Source: Bradyrhizobium sp. C9 (GTDB taxonomy: Bacteria; Pseudomonadota; Alphaproteobacteria; Rhizobiales; Xanthobacteraceae). Taken from it: a DNA stretch of 64,000 nucleotides. The stretch lies in the NCBI RefSeq assembly GCF_002532045.1, contig NZ_NWTG01000007.1:62001-126000 (forward strand), given 5' to 3'. A program made the position numbers and the translations under genes. The notes under the pieces are model-generated. The model worked only from the letters and a program-made list of their open reading frames with translations, was not told the DNA's origin and did no database searches. Of this stretch, positions 1-9,797 are shown piece after piece; the first letter of the stretch is position 1, and the number at the start of each line of letters is the position of its first letter.

Positions 1-1
1 G

Positions 2-1327
2 ATCCCCGCGCTGCTGCTGTCTTTCGCGGTCTGGCAGGTATGGTCGGTGGTGGTGGCCAAGCTGCCTTCGGTCGGATTCAGCTTCACAACTGACCAGCTG
101 TTCTGGCTTGCGGCGCTGCCCGGCATATCGGGCGCGGTGCTGCGGATCTTCTACTCCTTCATGGTGCCGATCTTCGGCGGCCGGCTGTGGACCACGCTCG
201 CCACCTGGTCGCTGCTGCTGCCCGCTGTCGGTATCGGCTATGCCGTGCAGAATCCGGCAACGCCGTATCCGGTCTTCCTGGGGCTCGCGCTGTTGTGCGG
301 TTTCGGCGGCGGCAATTTTGCCTCCTCGATGGCCAACATCTCGTTCTTCTTTCCACGCGCGGAGAAGGGAAACGCGCTCGCGCTCAATGCGGGCCTCGGC
401 AATCTCGGCGTCAGCGTCGTGCAGTTCGTCGTGCCGATCGTGATCACCGTGGGCGTGTTCGGTTGGTTCGGCGGCGATCCGACCGCGGTCAAGAGCGGGA
501 GCACCGAAGTGCCGCTCTGGCTGCAGAACGCCGGCTTCGTCTGGGTGCCGTTCATCGTCGCCAGCGCCTTTGCAGCCTGGTTTGGCATGAACGACATTGC
601 CTCCGCCAAAGCTTCGTTTGCCGACCAGGCGGTGATCTTCCAGCGTAGGCACAACTGGATCATGTGCTGGCTCTACACCGGCACCTTCGGTTCGTTCATC
701 GGCTATTCGGCCGGCTTCCCCCTGTTGACGAAGACCCAATTTCCCGCTGTCGATGCGCTGCAATTCGCCTTCCTGGGCCCGCTGGTCGGTGCGCTCTCGC
801 GCTCGGCCACGGGGTGGATGGCCGACAAATGGGGCGGCGGCCGCGTGACCGTCGGTGTGTTCGCGCTGATGATGATCGGCGTGCTCGGAGTGCTCTATTT
901 CCTCGGCATCAAGGATCAACCCGGCGCGTTCTGGGGCTTCTTCGCGATGTTCCTGCTGTTGTTCTTCGCGACCGGCGTCGGCAACGCGTCGACCTTCCAG
1001 ATGATCCCCAACATCATGCGGCGGGAGATGGACCGGCTGATGCCGACCGCGGATCCCGCGACCCGGCTGCGCCAGGCCGAGAAGGAATCGGCCGCCATCA
1101 CCGGCTTCACCTCGGCGATCGCCGCGTTCGGTGCGTTCTTCATTCCGAAGTCGTTCGGTACCTCGATCGATCTCACTGGAGGCGTTCAGGCAGCGTTGTG
1201 GGGATTCTTCATCTTCTATGTGACCTGCATCGTCATCACCTGGGCTGTCTATACCCGCAAGGGTGGCCTGCTTCATGACATCGAACGGCGCGCTCGGATT
1301 TCGCCCGCCACCCAGCCCGCGGAATAA
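2..1327 (+). CDS. narK: NarK nitrate/nitrite transporter (5' end outside window)
   Basis: This is a major facilitator protein that moves nitrate in and nitrite out across the inner membrane. The reading frame is open from the first base of the window, so the true start lies upstream; an in-frame GTG at 47 is internal. The visible 440 or so residues contain many membrane segments and the glycine-rich signature of the family (GFGGGNFASSMANISFFFP and, further on, NAGLGNLG). The C-terminal part carries a long soluble insert (MRREMDRLMPTADPATRLRQ) before the last helices, as in NarK-type transporters. It ends 11 bases before narG, whose ribosome site overlaps the narK stop, so the two are one operon. 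Assignment is from recognised family motifs. Confidence 0.93.
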   Translation: MPALLLSFAVWQVWSVVVAKLPSVGFSFTTDQLFWLAALPGISGAVLRIFYSFMVPIFGGRLWTTLATWSLLLPAVGIGYAVQNPATPYPVFLGLALLCGFGGGNFASSMANISFFFPRAEKGNALALNAGLGNLGVSVVQFVVPIVITVGVFGWFGGDPTAVKSGSTEVPLWLQNAGFVWVPFIVASAFAAWFGMNDIASAKASFADQAVIFQRRHNWIMCWLYTGTFGSFIGYSAGFPLLTKTQFPAVDALQFAFLGPLVGALSRSATGWMADKWGGGRVTVGVFALMMIGVLGVLYFLGIKDQPGAFWGFFAMFLLLFFATGVGNASTFQMIPNIMRREMDRLMPTADPATRLRQAEKESAAITGFTSAIAAFGAFFIPKSFGTSIDLTGGVQAALWGFFIFYVTCIVITWAVYTRKGGLLHDIERRARISPATQPAE

Positions 1328-1338
1328 GGAGACGAGGG

Positions 1339-4300
1339 ATGAGCCATTTCCTGGACAGGCTGACATTCTTCACGCGCGCCAAGCCGGATTTTGCCAACGG
1401 TCACGGCGTGACGACAACCGAGGACCGTTCCTGGGAGGACGGCTACCGGAAGCGCTGGCAGCACGACAAGATCGTGCGGTCGACGCATGGCGTAAACTGC
1501 ACCGGCTCCTGCTCGTGGAAGGTCTACGTCAAGGGCGGCATCGTGACCTGGGAAACCCAGCAGACCGACTATCCGCGCACGCGCCCGGACCTTCCCAACC
1601 ATGAACCCCGCGGCTGCGCGCGCGGCGCCAGCTACAGCTGGTACCTCTATTCCGGCAATCGCGTGAAATATCCGCTGGTGCGCTCGCGGCTGCTGAAATT
1701 GTGGCGCGAGGCGCGCGCAGTGATGACACCGGTCGCGGCCTGGAAATCGATCGTCGAAGATCCGACGAAGCGGGCGGCTTATGTGCAGAAGCGCGGCCTT
1801 GGCGGCTTCGTCCGCGCCAGCTGGATCGAGGTCAACGAGATCGTCGCCGCCGCAAACGCCTACACCGCGAAGACCTATGGTCCAGACCGCGTGTTCGGCT
1901 TCTCGCCGATTCCGGCAATGTCGATGGTGAGCTACGCGGCAGGCGCACGCTACCTGTCGCTGCTCGGCGGCGTCTGCATGTCGTTCTACGATTGGTATTG
2001 CGATCTGCCGCCGGCCTCGCCGCAGACCTGGGGCGAGCAGACCGACGTGCCCGAAAGCGCGGATTGGTACAATTCCGGTTTCCTGATCCTGTGGGGATCG
2101 AACGTCCCGCAGACCCGCACGCCGGATGCGCATTTCTATACCGAGGTCCGCTACAAGGGCGCCAAGAGCGTCGTGATCTGTCCGGACTATTCGGAAGCTT
2201 CGAAATTCGCCGATCTCTGGGTGTCGCCCAAGCAAGGCACCGACGCCGCGCTGGCGATGGCCATGGGGCACGTGATCCTCAAGGAATTTCACGTTGATCG
2301 GCAGGCCAGATATTTCAACGACTACGCGCGCCAGTATACGGATATGCCATTTCTGGTGCGGCTGGTGAAATCCGAGGGACGGCTCGTACCTGAGCGGTTC
2401 GTGCGCGCCTCGGATTTCGCCACTTCGCTCGATGAAGCCAACAATCCCGAGTGGAAGACGGTGGCCTATGACGAGGCGACTGGCGAGATTGTGGTCCCGA
2501 ACGGATCGGTCGGATTCCGCTGGGGCGAGCAGGGCAAATGGAATCTGGAGGAGCGGGACTCAAGGAGCCGCGGCACGAAGCTCCGGTTATCGCTCACCGA
2601 TATCAGGGATGAACTGGCCGATGTTGCGTTTCCCTATTTCGGCAATCGCGAGCACGACCATTTCAAGGGAACCGACCATCCGGACGTCTTGACGCGCAAG
2701 ATCCCCGCCAAGCGGATCCAATTCAAGGACGGCGAGGCGCTGGTGGCGTCCGTCTATGATCTGTTCGTCGCTAACTACGGCGTCGATCGCGGCTTCGGCG
2801 GCGAGCATCTCGGCAACAGCTACGACGACGTCCAGCCTTATACGCCGGCCTGGGCGGAGAGGATCACCGGCGTGCCGCGCGATCAGATCATCGCGGTGGC
2901 GCGCGAGTTCGCCGCCAATGCCGAGAAGACCGGCGGCCGCTCCATGGTCATCCTCGGCGCCGGGTTGAACCACTGGTATCACATGGACATGAACTACCGC
3001 GGCATCATCAACATGCTGGTGATGTGCGGCTGCATCGGACAGTCTGGCGGGGGCTGGTCGCATTACGTCGGTCAGGAGAAACTGCGGCCGCAGTCCGGCT
3101 GGACGCCGCTTGCCTTCGGTCTCGACTGGGGCCGTCCGCCGCGGCAGATGAATTCGACCTCGGCGTTCTATGCCCATACCGATCAGTGGCGCTACGAGAC
3201 GCTCGATGTGAAGGAAATTCTGTCACCGACGGCGCCGCAAGGTCCGTGGGGCGGCGCGCTGATCGACTACAACGTTCGCGCCGAGCGGATGGGTTGGCTG
3301 CCTTCCGCGCCGCAACTCGAGACCAACCCATTGGAAGTCTCGAAGCTTGCGGCCGCCGCCGGGCTGGAGCCGAAGGATTACGTCGCTAAATCCCTCCAGT
3401 CTGGCGAACTGAAGCTGTCGTGCGAAGATCCCGATGGTCCGAAGAACTGGCCACGCAACATGTTCGTCTGGCGCTCGAACCTGCTAGGGGCGTCCGGCAA
3501 GGGGCACGAATACTTCCTGAAACATCTGCTGGGCACCAAGCACGGCGTGCTGGGTAAGGATCTCGGCGAGGACGGCAGGAAGAAGCCTCTTGAGGTCAGA
3601 TGGCACGAAGACGCCCCGGAGGGAAAGCTCGATCTGCTGGTCACGCTGGACTTCCGCATGTCCACGACCTGCATGTACTCGGACATCGTGCTGCCGACCG
3701 CGACCTGGTACGAGAAGAACGATCTCAATACCTCCGACATGCATCCCTTCATTCACCCGCTGTCGGCGGCGATCGATCCGGTGTGGGAATCGCGCAGCGA
3801 CTGGGACATCTACAAGGGCATCGCGGAAGCCTTCTCGAAGGTCGCACCCGAGGTGTTGGGCGTCGAGAAGGACGTCGTCCTTACTCCGATCATGCACGAC
3901 AGTCCCGGCGAGATCGCCCAACCGTTCGACGTCAAGGACTGGAAGACGGGAGCAATCGATCCGATCCCCGGCAAGACCATGCCGGCGGTGACCGTGGTCG
4001 AGCGGGACTACCCGAACCTCTACAAGCGTTTCACGTCGCTCGGGCCGCTGATGAACAAGCTCGGCAATGGCGGTAAGGGCATGAGCTGGAACACCGATCA
4101 CGAGGTCGAGCTGCTCAAGAAGCTCAATGGCATCGTAACCGAGGAAGGCGCGTCCAAAGGCCTTGCTCGCATCGAGAGTGCGATCGACGCCTGCGAAGTC
4201 ATCCTGAGCCTTGCTCCGGAAACCAACGGCGAGGTCGCAGTCAAGGCGTGGTCATCCCTCGGAAACTTCACCGGGCGAGATCACACCCATCTGGCCGTCC

Positions 4301-5091
4301 CCAAGGAAGACGAGAAGATCAGGTACCGCGACGTGGTTGCGCAGCCGCGCAAGATCATCTCCTCGCCGATCTGGTCAGGCCTGGAATCCGACAAGGTCTG
4401 TTACAACGCCGGCTACACCAACGTTCACGAGTTGATCCCGTGGCGCACGCTGACCGGTCGCCAGCAGCTGTATCAGGACCATCTGTGGATGCGCGCCTTC
4501 GGCGAGGGCTTCTGCGTCTATCGGCCGCCGATCGACACCAAGACGGTCAAGCCGGTGATCGACCGCAGGCCGAACGGCAACGACTCCGTGGTCTTGAACT
4601 TCATCACGCCGCACCAGAAATGGGGCATTCATTCCACCTATACCGACAACCTCCTGATGCTGACGCTGTCGCGCGGCGGTCCGATCGTGTGGATCAGCGA
4701 ACTCGACGCCAAGGCGGCGGGCATCGTCGATAACGACTGGATAGAGGCCTACAACACCAACGGTGCGCTGGTCGCACGCGCGGTGGTCTCGCAACGTGTC
4801 CGGCAAGGCATGTGCATGATGTATCATGCACAGGAGAAGATCGTGAATGTGCCGGGCTCCGAGCAGACCGGCCAGCGCGGCGGCATCCATAACTCCGTTA
4901 CCCGTACCGTGCTCAAGCCGACCCACATGATCGGCGGCTACGTACAGCAAGCCTACGGCTTCAATTACTACGGCACGGTCGGCGCCAATCGCGACGAATT
5001 CGTCATCGTTCGCAAGATGTCGAAAGTCGACTGGCTTGACACACCCGCCGCAGATCAACCCGGCACGTCCCAGCTGGAGGCCGCACAATGA
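1339..5091 (+). CDS. narG: Respiratory nitrate reductase alpha subunit NarG
   Basis: This is the molybdenum catalytic subunit of the membrane-bound nitrate reductase; it reduces nitrate to nitrite on the cytoplasmic face. It has 1250 residues, the usual length. The N-terminal FS0 iron-sulfur site is visible as H50, C54 and C58 (THGVNCTGSCSW) with C93 downstream. The molybdenum-site region FYDWYCDLPPASPQTWGEQ holds D222, matching the Asp ligand of E. coli NarG. The start is supported by AAGGAG six bases upstream, overlapping the narK stop. Its last four bases (ATGA) overlap the narH start. The enzyme needs bis-MGD cofactor, and a moaB-type gene follows in the same run of genes. Confidence 0.98.
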   Translation: MSHFLDRLTFFTRAKPDFANGHGVTTTEDRSWEDGYRKRWQHDKIVRSTHGVNCTGSCSWKVYVKGGIVTWETQQTDYPRTRPDLPNHEPRGCARGASYSWYLYSGNRVKYPLVRSRLLKLWREARAVMTPVAAWKSIVEDPTKRAAYVQKRGLGGFVRASWIEVNEIVAAANAYTAKTYGPDRVFGFSPIPAMSMVSYAAGARYLSLLGGVCMSFYDWYCDLPPASPQTWGEQTDVPESADWYNSGFLILWGSNVPQTRTPDAHFYTEVRYKGAKSVVICPDYSEASKFADLWVSPKQGTDAALAMAMGHVILKEFHVDRQARYFNDYARQYTDMPFLVRLVKSEGRLVPERFVRASDFATSLDEANNPEWKTVAYDEATGEIVVPNGSVGFRWGEQGKWNLEERDSRSRGTKLRLSLTDIRDELADVAFPYFGNREHDHFKGTDHPDVLTRKIPAKRIQFKDGEALVASVYDLFVANYGVDRGFGGEHLGNSYDDVQPYTPAWAERITGVPRDQIIAVAREFAANAEKTGGRSMVILGAGLNHWYHMDMNYRGIINMLVMCGCIGQSGGGWSHYVGQEKLRPQSGWTPLAFGLDWGRPPRQMNSTSAFYAHTDQWRYETLDVKEILSPTAPQGPWGGALIDYNVRAERMGWLPSAPQLETNPLEVSKLAAAAGLEPKDYVAKSLQSGELKLSCEDPDGPKNWPRNMFVWRSNLLGASGKGHEYFLKHLLGTKHGVLGKDLGEDGRKKPLEVRWHEDAPEGKLDLLVTLDFRMSTTCMYSDIVLPTATWYEKNDLNTSDMHPFIHPLSAAIDPVWESRSDWDIYKGIAEAFSKVAPEVLGVEKDVVLTPIMHDSPGEIAQPFDVKDWKTGAIDPIPGKTMPAVTVVERDYPNLYKRFTSLGPLMNKLGNGGKGMSWNTDHEVELLKKLNGIVTEEGASKGLARIESAIDACEVILSLAPETNGEVAVKAWSSLGNFTGRDHTHLAVPKEDEKIRYRDVVAQPRKIISSPIWSGLESDKVCYNAGYTNVHELIPWRTLTGRQQLYQDHLWMRAFGEGFCVYRPPIDTKTVKPVIDRRPNGNDSVVLNFITPHQKWGIHSTYTDNLLMLTLSRGGPIVWISELDAKAAGIVDNDWIEAYNTNGALVARAVVSQRVRQGMCMMYHAQEKIVNVPGSEQTGQRGGIHNSVTRTVLKPTHMIGGYVQQAYGFNYYGTVGANRDEFVIVRKMSKVDWLDTPAADQPGTSQLEAAQ

Positions 5092-6608
5092 AGATCCGCG
5101 CCCAGATCGCAATGGTGCTGAACCTCGACAAGTGCATCGGGTGTCACACCTGCAGCGTCACCTGCAAGAACGTGTGGACCAGCCGCGAAGGCATGGAATA
5201 TGCGTGGTTCAACAACGTCGAGACCAAGCCCGGTATCGGCTATCCCAAGGATTGGGAGAACCAGGCTCGCTGGAAGGGCGGCTGGAAGCGCAACCGCAAC
5301 GGCTCGATCCAGCCGCGTATCGGCGGCAAGTGGCGGGTGCTGGCGAACATCTTCGCCAATCCTGATTTGCCCGAGATCGACGATTACTACGAGCCGTTCA
5401 CCTTCGACTACCAGCATCTGCAGCAGGCGCCGGAAATGAAGGCGATGCCGACAGCTCGCCCACGCTCGCTGGTCTCCGGCGAGCGGCTGGAGAAGATCCA
5501 GTGGGGCCCGAACTGGGAAGAAATCCTCGGTGGCGAGTTCGAAAAGCGTTCACAGGATTACAATTTCGAGGGTGTTCAGAAGGACATCTACGGCCAGTTC
5601 GAAAACACGTTCATGGTGTACCTGCCGCGGTTGTGCGAGCACTGCCTCAATCCGGCGTGCGTCGCGGCTTGTCCATCGGGTGCCATCTACAAGCGCGAAG
5701 AGGACGGCATCGTCCTGATCGACCAGGACAAGTGCCGTGGCTGGCGCATGTGCGTCTCGGGCTGCCCCTACAAGAAGATCTACTACAATTGGTCGTCGGG
5801 AAAATCGGAGAAGTGCATCTTCTGCTATCCGCGCATCGAAGCCGGCCAGCCGACGGTGTGTTCGGAGACCTGCGTCGGCCGTATCCGTTATCTCGGCGTC
5901 GTGCTGTATGACGCCGACCGTATCGCGGAAGCGGCGAGCAAGCCTGACGAACGTGATCTCTATCAGGCCCAGCTCGACATCTTCCTCAATCCGAACGATC
6001 CGAAGGTGATCGCCGAGGCCGAGCGGCAGGGAATTCCGCATGCATGGCTCGAGGCGGCGAAGACCTCGCCGATCTGGAAGATGGCGATGGAGTGGAAGGT
6101 CGCATTCCCGCTGCATCCGGAGTACCGCACCTTGCCGATGGTCTGGTACGTACCACCGTTGTCGCCGATCACCTCAGCCGCCTCCGCCGGCAAGATCGGT
6201 CTTGACGGCGGCATGCCGGACGTCAAGTCGCTGCGGATTCCGATGCGCTACCTGGCCAATCTGCTGACTGCGGGCGATGAAGCGCCGGTGACGCTGGCGC
6301 TCGAACGCATGATGGCGATGCGCGCCTATATGCGGGCCAAGACGCTCGACGGCGTCGTCGATGAAGCCATCGCCCGCCGGGTTGGTCTGAAGCCGGCCCA
6401 AATCGACGAGATGTACCAGATCATGGCGATCGCCAACTACGAGGATCGTTTCGTGATCCCGACCGCGCATCGCGAAGTCGGCGCCGACGCCTTCGACATC
6501 CGCGGCTCCTGCGGCTTTACCTTCGGCAACGGCTGCTCCGGCGGCGAGACCGAGACCAACCTGTTCGGTTCGCCCCGCAAGGCAAAGAATCCGATGGAGA
6601 TCGCGTGA
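5088..6608 (+). CDS. narH: Respiratory nitrate reductase beta subunit NarH
   Basis: This is the electron-transfer subunit linking NarI haem to NarG, with 506 residues. Four cysteine clusters are visible: CIGCHTCSVTCKN near residue 16, CEHCLNPACVAACPSG near 184, KCRGWRMCVSGCP near 217, and KCIFCYP...CSETCVG near 246. The tryptophan in CRGWRMC replaces a cysteine and marks the [3Fe-4S] site typical of NarH. Start and stop overlap neighbouring genes (ATGA with narG, one shared base with narJ), which indicates translational coupling across narGHJ. Confidence 0.98.
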   Translation: MKIRAQIAMVLNLDKCIGCHTCSVTCKNVWTSREGMEYAWFNNVETKPGIGYPKDWENQARWKGGWKRNRNGSIQPRIGGKWRVLANIFANPDLPEIDDYYEPFTFDYQHLQQAPEMKAMPTARPRSLVSGERLEKIQWGPNWEEILGGEFEKRSQDYNFEGVQKDIYGQFENTFMVYLPRLCEHCLNPACVAACPSGAIYKREEDGIVLIDQDKCRGWRMCVSGCPYKKIYYNWSSGKSEKCIFCYPRIEAGQPTVCSETCVGRIRYLGVVLYDADRIAEAASKPDERDLYQAQLDIFLNPNDPKVIAEAERQGIPHAWLEAAKTSPIWKMAMEWKVAFPLHPEYRTLPMVWYVPPLSPITSAASAGKIGLDGGMPDVKSLRIPMRYLANLLTAGDEAPVTLALERMMAMRAYMRAKTLDGVVDEAIARRVGLKPAQIDEMYQIMAIANYEDRFVIPTAHREVGADAFDIRGSCGFTFGNGCSGGETETNLFGSPRKAKNPMEIA

Positions 6609-7318
6609 TGAAGACGTTCAAGGTCCTCTCGGCCCTTCTGAGCTATCCGACCGAGGCGTTGATCGAAGCCGCTCCGGAGTTTGCGGCGGTGCTCGATGCC
6701 GAGAGACTGGTGCCGGCGGCGTGCCGCGGCACGGTCGATGTGCTGATCGAGGAAATCGCCATCGGCGATCTCTATGACCTGCAGGAGCGTTACGGCCTGC
6801 TGTTCGATCGCAGCAAGACGCTTGCGCTGCATCTGTTCGAGCATGTCCACGGCGAGAGCCGCGATCGCGGTCAGGCCATGGTCGATCTCAAAGCCATGTA
6901 CGAAAATGCGGGGCTGGCGATCGCGGCGAATGAACTGCCGGATTACGTGCCGCTGTTCCTCGAATTCCTGGCGACGCAACCATTTGCGGAGGCGCGTGAG
7001 CTTCTCGGGCAGACTGCGCATATTTTCGCGGCGCTCGCCGAACGGCTCGGGCGGCGCGAGTCGAGCTACAAGGGCGTTTTCGACGCGCTGGTCAAGATCG
7101 CTGCCGAAGCGCCGCGCCGCGATATCGTCGACGAACTTCTGAAGGCGCCCGAGACCGACCCGATGGATCTGGTGGCGCTCGACGCGGCCTGGGAAGAGGA
7201 AGAAGTCCGGTTCGGCCCCGGCGCCCAGGGGCAGAGCGCCTGCGGCCACGAAACCCTGATCGCAAGGCTTCGGCACGCCCGCCGCGCCGTCGGGCCGGCG
7301 CCGTCACACCCGCAATAG
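6608..7318 (+). CDS. narJ: NarJ, nitrate reductase assembly chaperone
   Basis: NarJ is a cytoplasmic TorD/NarJ-family chaperone that holds NarG while molybdenum cofactor is inserted; it is not part of the mature enzyme. The protein has 236 residues of helical, acidic sequence with the family region around DLYDLQERYGLLFDRS. I chose the ATG at 6608 over a GTG at 6605 because GGAG at 6596-6599 is then eight bases upstream. The ATG shares one base with the narH stop. narI begins 11 bases after its stop. Confidence 0.95.
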   Translation: MKTFKVLSALLSYPTEALIEAAPEFAAVLDAERLVPAACRGTVDVLIEEIAIGDLYDLQERYGLLFDRSKTLALHLFEHVHGESRDRGQAMVDLKAMYENAGLAIAANELPDYVPLFLEFLATQPFAEARELLGQTAHIFAALAERLGRRESSYKGVFDALVKIAAEAPRRDIVDELLKAPETDPMDLVALDAAWEEEEVRFGPGAQGQSACGHETLIARLRHARRAVGPAPSHPQ

Positions 7319-7329
7319 AGGGCCAGATC

Positions 7330-8055
7330 ATGCAGACGCTCAATGCCATCGTCTTCGGCTGGTATCCGTACCTCTGCCTCACCGTTTTTCTGTTCGGCAG
7401 CCTCGTCCGCTTCGACCGCGAGCAATATACCTGGCGCAGTGGATCCAGCCAGTTGCTGCGGCGACGGCAGCTCGTCTGGGGCTCGAACCTGTTCCACGTC
7501 GGAATTCTCTTCATCTTCTTCGGCCACCTCGTGGGACTGCTGACCCCGATCTGGGTATTCGACATGCTCGGCGTCTCGCATGGCTTCAAGCAGATGCTGG
7601 CGATTGTCGCGGGCGGCACCGCCGGATTGATGTGCCTGGTCGGGATTTCGCTGTTGACACACCGGAGACTGTTCGATCCGCGCATTCGTGCCAACTCCTC
7701 CTTCGGCGACACTGCAATCCTCCTGATCCTGTTCGCCCAGCTGCTTCTCGGCCTTGCGACCATTCCCGTATCGCTCGGGCATCTGGATGGCCATGAGATG
7801 GTGAAGTTCATGGGGTGGGCGCAGGGCATCCTGACGCTGCAGCCGGGCATCGCCGCCAACATTCTGGACGTGCACCCGATCTTCAAGGCGCACCTCGTGT
7901 TGGGTATGACGATCTTCCTCATCTTCCCATTTACGCGGCTGGTCCATATCTGGAGCGCGCCGGTCTGGTATCTCGGCCGCCGCGGCTATCAGGTCGTGCG
8001 CCGCCGCGACGGCGCCTCGCGCGCCGCCGACCGTCCTATGCAGCCAGCGGAGTAG
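7330..8055 (+). CDS. narI: Respiratory nitrate reductase gamma subunit NarI (cytochrome b)
   Basis: NarI is the membrane di-haem b subunit that oxidises quinol and passes electrons to NarH. It has 241 residues and five predicted membrane helices. All four haem-ligand histidines can be placed: H56, H66, H188 and H206 (FHVGILFIFFGH and AHLVLGMTIFLIFPFTRLVH), within one residue of the E. coli positions. The C-terminus is basic and cytoplasmic in character. It is followed after four bases by the PpiC gene, so the operon continues. Confidence 0.97.
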   Translation: MQTLNAIVFGWYPYLCLTVFLFGSLVRFDREQYTWRSGSSQLLRRRQLVWGSNLFHVGILFIFFGHLVGLLTPIWVFDMLGVSHGFKQMLAIVAGGTAGLMCLVGISLLTHRRLFDPRIRANSSFGDTAILLILFAQLLLGLATIPVSLGHLDGHEMVKFMGWAQGILTLQPGIAANILDVHPIFKAHLVLGMTIFLIFPFTRLVHIWSAPVWYLGRRGYQVVRRRDGASRAADRPMQPAE

Positions 8056-8059
8056 AGCC

Positions 8060-8884
8060 ATGGATTGCTCGCTCGCCGACAGCCTCCCCAAGCCGAAGAC
8101 CGTCAGCGTCAACGGCACTGTCATTCCGCGCGAGGCAATCGCGCGCGAGGTGCAGAATCATCCGGCAGAAAAACCGATCCTGGCCTGGCAGGCAGCGGCA
8201 CGGGCCTTGGTCGTGCGGGAATTGTTGCTGCAGGAGTCACGGCGCCTCGAAGTCTCCGCGGAGCCGCTGCGGGACGCCGAAGGTCGGAGCGAAACCTCCG
8301 AAGAGGCGGCAATGCGCGCGCTGATCGAACGGGAGGTCGTCACACCCGAGCCGGACGATGCCTCATGCCTGCGCTTCTATGAACAGAACCAGCGTCGTTT
8401 CAGGACCGGCGATCTCTACGAGGCCGCTCATATCCTGATCGCTGCTCGGCCGAATGATGCTGCCGCGCGAAATGGAGCCCGCGAGACTGCGGAGAAGATA
8501 TTGTCGTCCGTGCGAGAAGACCTCGCCCTGTTTGATCAGTTGGCGCGCAGCCGTTCCGATTGCCGAACCTCCGCCGAGAACGGAGGCCGCCTTGGCCAGG
8601 TGACGCGTGGCCAGACGATCGAGGAATTCGAGGTGGCGCTGGCTCGCATGCGCGAGGGCGAGCTCGCCGTCGTCGAAACCCGCTATGGCTTCCACATCGT
8701 TCGGCTCGATCGGCACGCGCCGGGGCAGGTCCTGCCGTTTGAACTCGCCCGCGACCGCATCGCCGACTACCTCGCAACAAGCGTGCAGCACCGTTCACTC
8801 GCCCAATATGTCGCCGTGCTGGCCGGCCGTGCAGAGATCACCGGAATTGCACTCGCAGGCGCCAGCTCGCCGCTTCTGCAATAG
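8060..8884 (+). CDS. PpiC-type peptidyl-prolyl cis-trans isomerase (NifM-like)
   Basis: This is a parvulin-family protein of 274 residues. The rotamase domain runs from about residue 125 to 225 and contains AAHILIAA, the GG-LG element (NGGRLGQVTRG) and YGFHIVRLD. The N-terminal third is a helical chaperone-like region as in NifM/SurA relatives. No signal peptide or membrane helix is seen, so it is probably cytoplasmic. A PpiC gene directly after narI is a recurrent arrangement, known in pseudomonads. A role in folding or maturing the nitrate reductase is inferred from this position, not shown. Confidence 0.9.
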   Translation: MDCSLADSLPKPKTVSVNGTVIPREAIAREVQNHPAEKPILAWQAAARALVVRELLLQESRRLEVSAEPLRDAEGRSETSEEAAMRALIEREVVTPEPDDASCLRFYEQNQRRFRTGDLYEAAHILIAARPNDAAARNGARETAEKILSSVREDLALFDQLARSRSDCRTSAENGGRLGQVTRGQTIEEFEVALARMREGELAVVETRYGFHIVRLDRHAPGQVLPFELARDRIADYLATSVQHRSLAQYVAVLAGRAEITGIALAGASSPLLQ

Positions 8885-8892
8885 GGAACGCC

Positions 8893-9231
8893 ATGCAGCT
8901 CGGGCAAATCATCAGGAATCTCAGCGAAGAGGCTGCCGCGGCGGATGCGCTGCTCAGCTGTGGTGATCTCACTTTGGTGGCGCGCATCGGTTCCGCGGCC
9001 GATCGCTTTGACGAGACGGTTGGAGAATACGCCGCAGGCGCGGTGCGGCGTTTTGCCAACCTAGCGTTGAGCGAGGACTGGCTTGCGTTGATGAATGCGG
9101 TCGAACGCGCCGATGATCCGGGCTTCCGCTGCCTGACGCACATGCTGCACTGGTCGCTGAAGCGGGACGAAGCCCAGGACGTCGTACCGCACGAAGGATG
9201 CTCATGTGGTGGCAGCGGGGGTTGCACATGA
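8893..9231 (+). CDS. Hypothetical protein with Cys/Gly C-terminus in the nar operon
   Basis: This 112-residue protein is not recognised. Most of it is helical and lacks membrane segments. It ends in a short metal-binding-like tail, EGCSCGGSGGCT, with three cysteines among glycines. It starts eight bases after the PpiC stop and its stop overlaps the moaB ATG (ATGA), so it is firmly inside the operon. The tail could bind a metal or iron-sulfur cluster; its role in nitrate respiration is unknown. Confidence 0.8.
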   Translation: MQLGQIIRNLSEEAAAADALLSCGDLTLVARIGSAADRFDETVGEYAAGAVRRFANLALSEDWLALMNAVERADDPGFRCLTHMLHWSLKRDEAQDVVPHEGCSCGGSGGCT

Positions 9232-9797
9232 TCGGCCAACGTGAAATCGGCGGCACGGGCGGCTCCCGCAGCCTTGCGCGGATCGGCATTCTCGTGGTGT
9301 CCGACCGCGCCAGCCGGGGCGAATACAAGGACCAGGGTGGGGAGGCAATCAACAGCTTCCTGGCCACAACCATCCGTTCCAACTGGATCGCGATCGTCAA
9401 GATCATCCCGGATGGCATTGAAAGCGTTGCCGGCGCACTGATCGAAATGTCGGATCGGGAGACCTGCGACCTGATTTTGACGACCGGTGGGACAGGTCCA
9501 GCGCCGCGCGATTTGACACCGGAGGCCACACGCAGCGTGATCACGCGCGAGCTGGCCGGCTTCGGCGAACTGATGCGCCGGGTCAGCTTGGAGCAGGTTC
9601 CGACCGCCATCCTCTCGCGGCAGACCGCTGGGACACGGGGCCAGTGTCTGATTGTCAATCTGCCCGGGCGGCCATCGTCGATCGACATCTGCCTCGGCGC
9701 CGTCTTCCCGGCCATCCCCTATTGCCTTGATCTGATAGGCGCACGTCCCATTGAGGTGAATCAAGATGTCTGCCACGCTTTCCGCCCGGAGGCCTGA
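9228..9797 (+). CDS. moaB: MoaB/MogA-family molybdopterin biosynthesis protein
   Basis: The protein has 189 residues with the MoaB/MogA fold: an N-terminal IGILVVSDRASRGEYKDQGG and the nucleotide/pterin motif LILTTGGTGPAPRDLTPEAT. The family adenylylates molybdopterin before molybdenum insertion. Placement in the nar operon suggests supply of cofactor to NarG during nitrate respiration, as with the operon-borne moaB1 of pseudomonads. I used the ATG at 9228, which overlaps the previous stop; an in-frame ATG at 9198 would lie deep inside the preceding gene. Confidence 0.92.
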   Translation: MIGQREIGGTGGSRSLARIGILVVSDRASRGEYKDQGGEAINSFLATTIRSNWIAIVKIIPDGIESVAGALIEMSDRETCDLILTTGGTGPAPRDLTPEATRSVITRELAGFGELMRRVSLEQVPTAILSRQTAGTRGQCLIVNLPGRPSSIDICLGAVFPAIPYCLDLIGARPIEVNQDVCHAFRPEA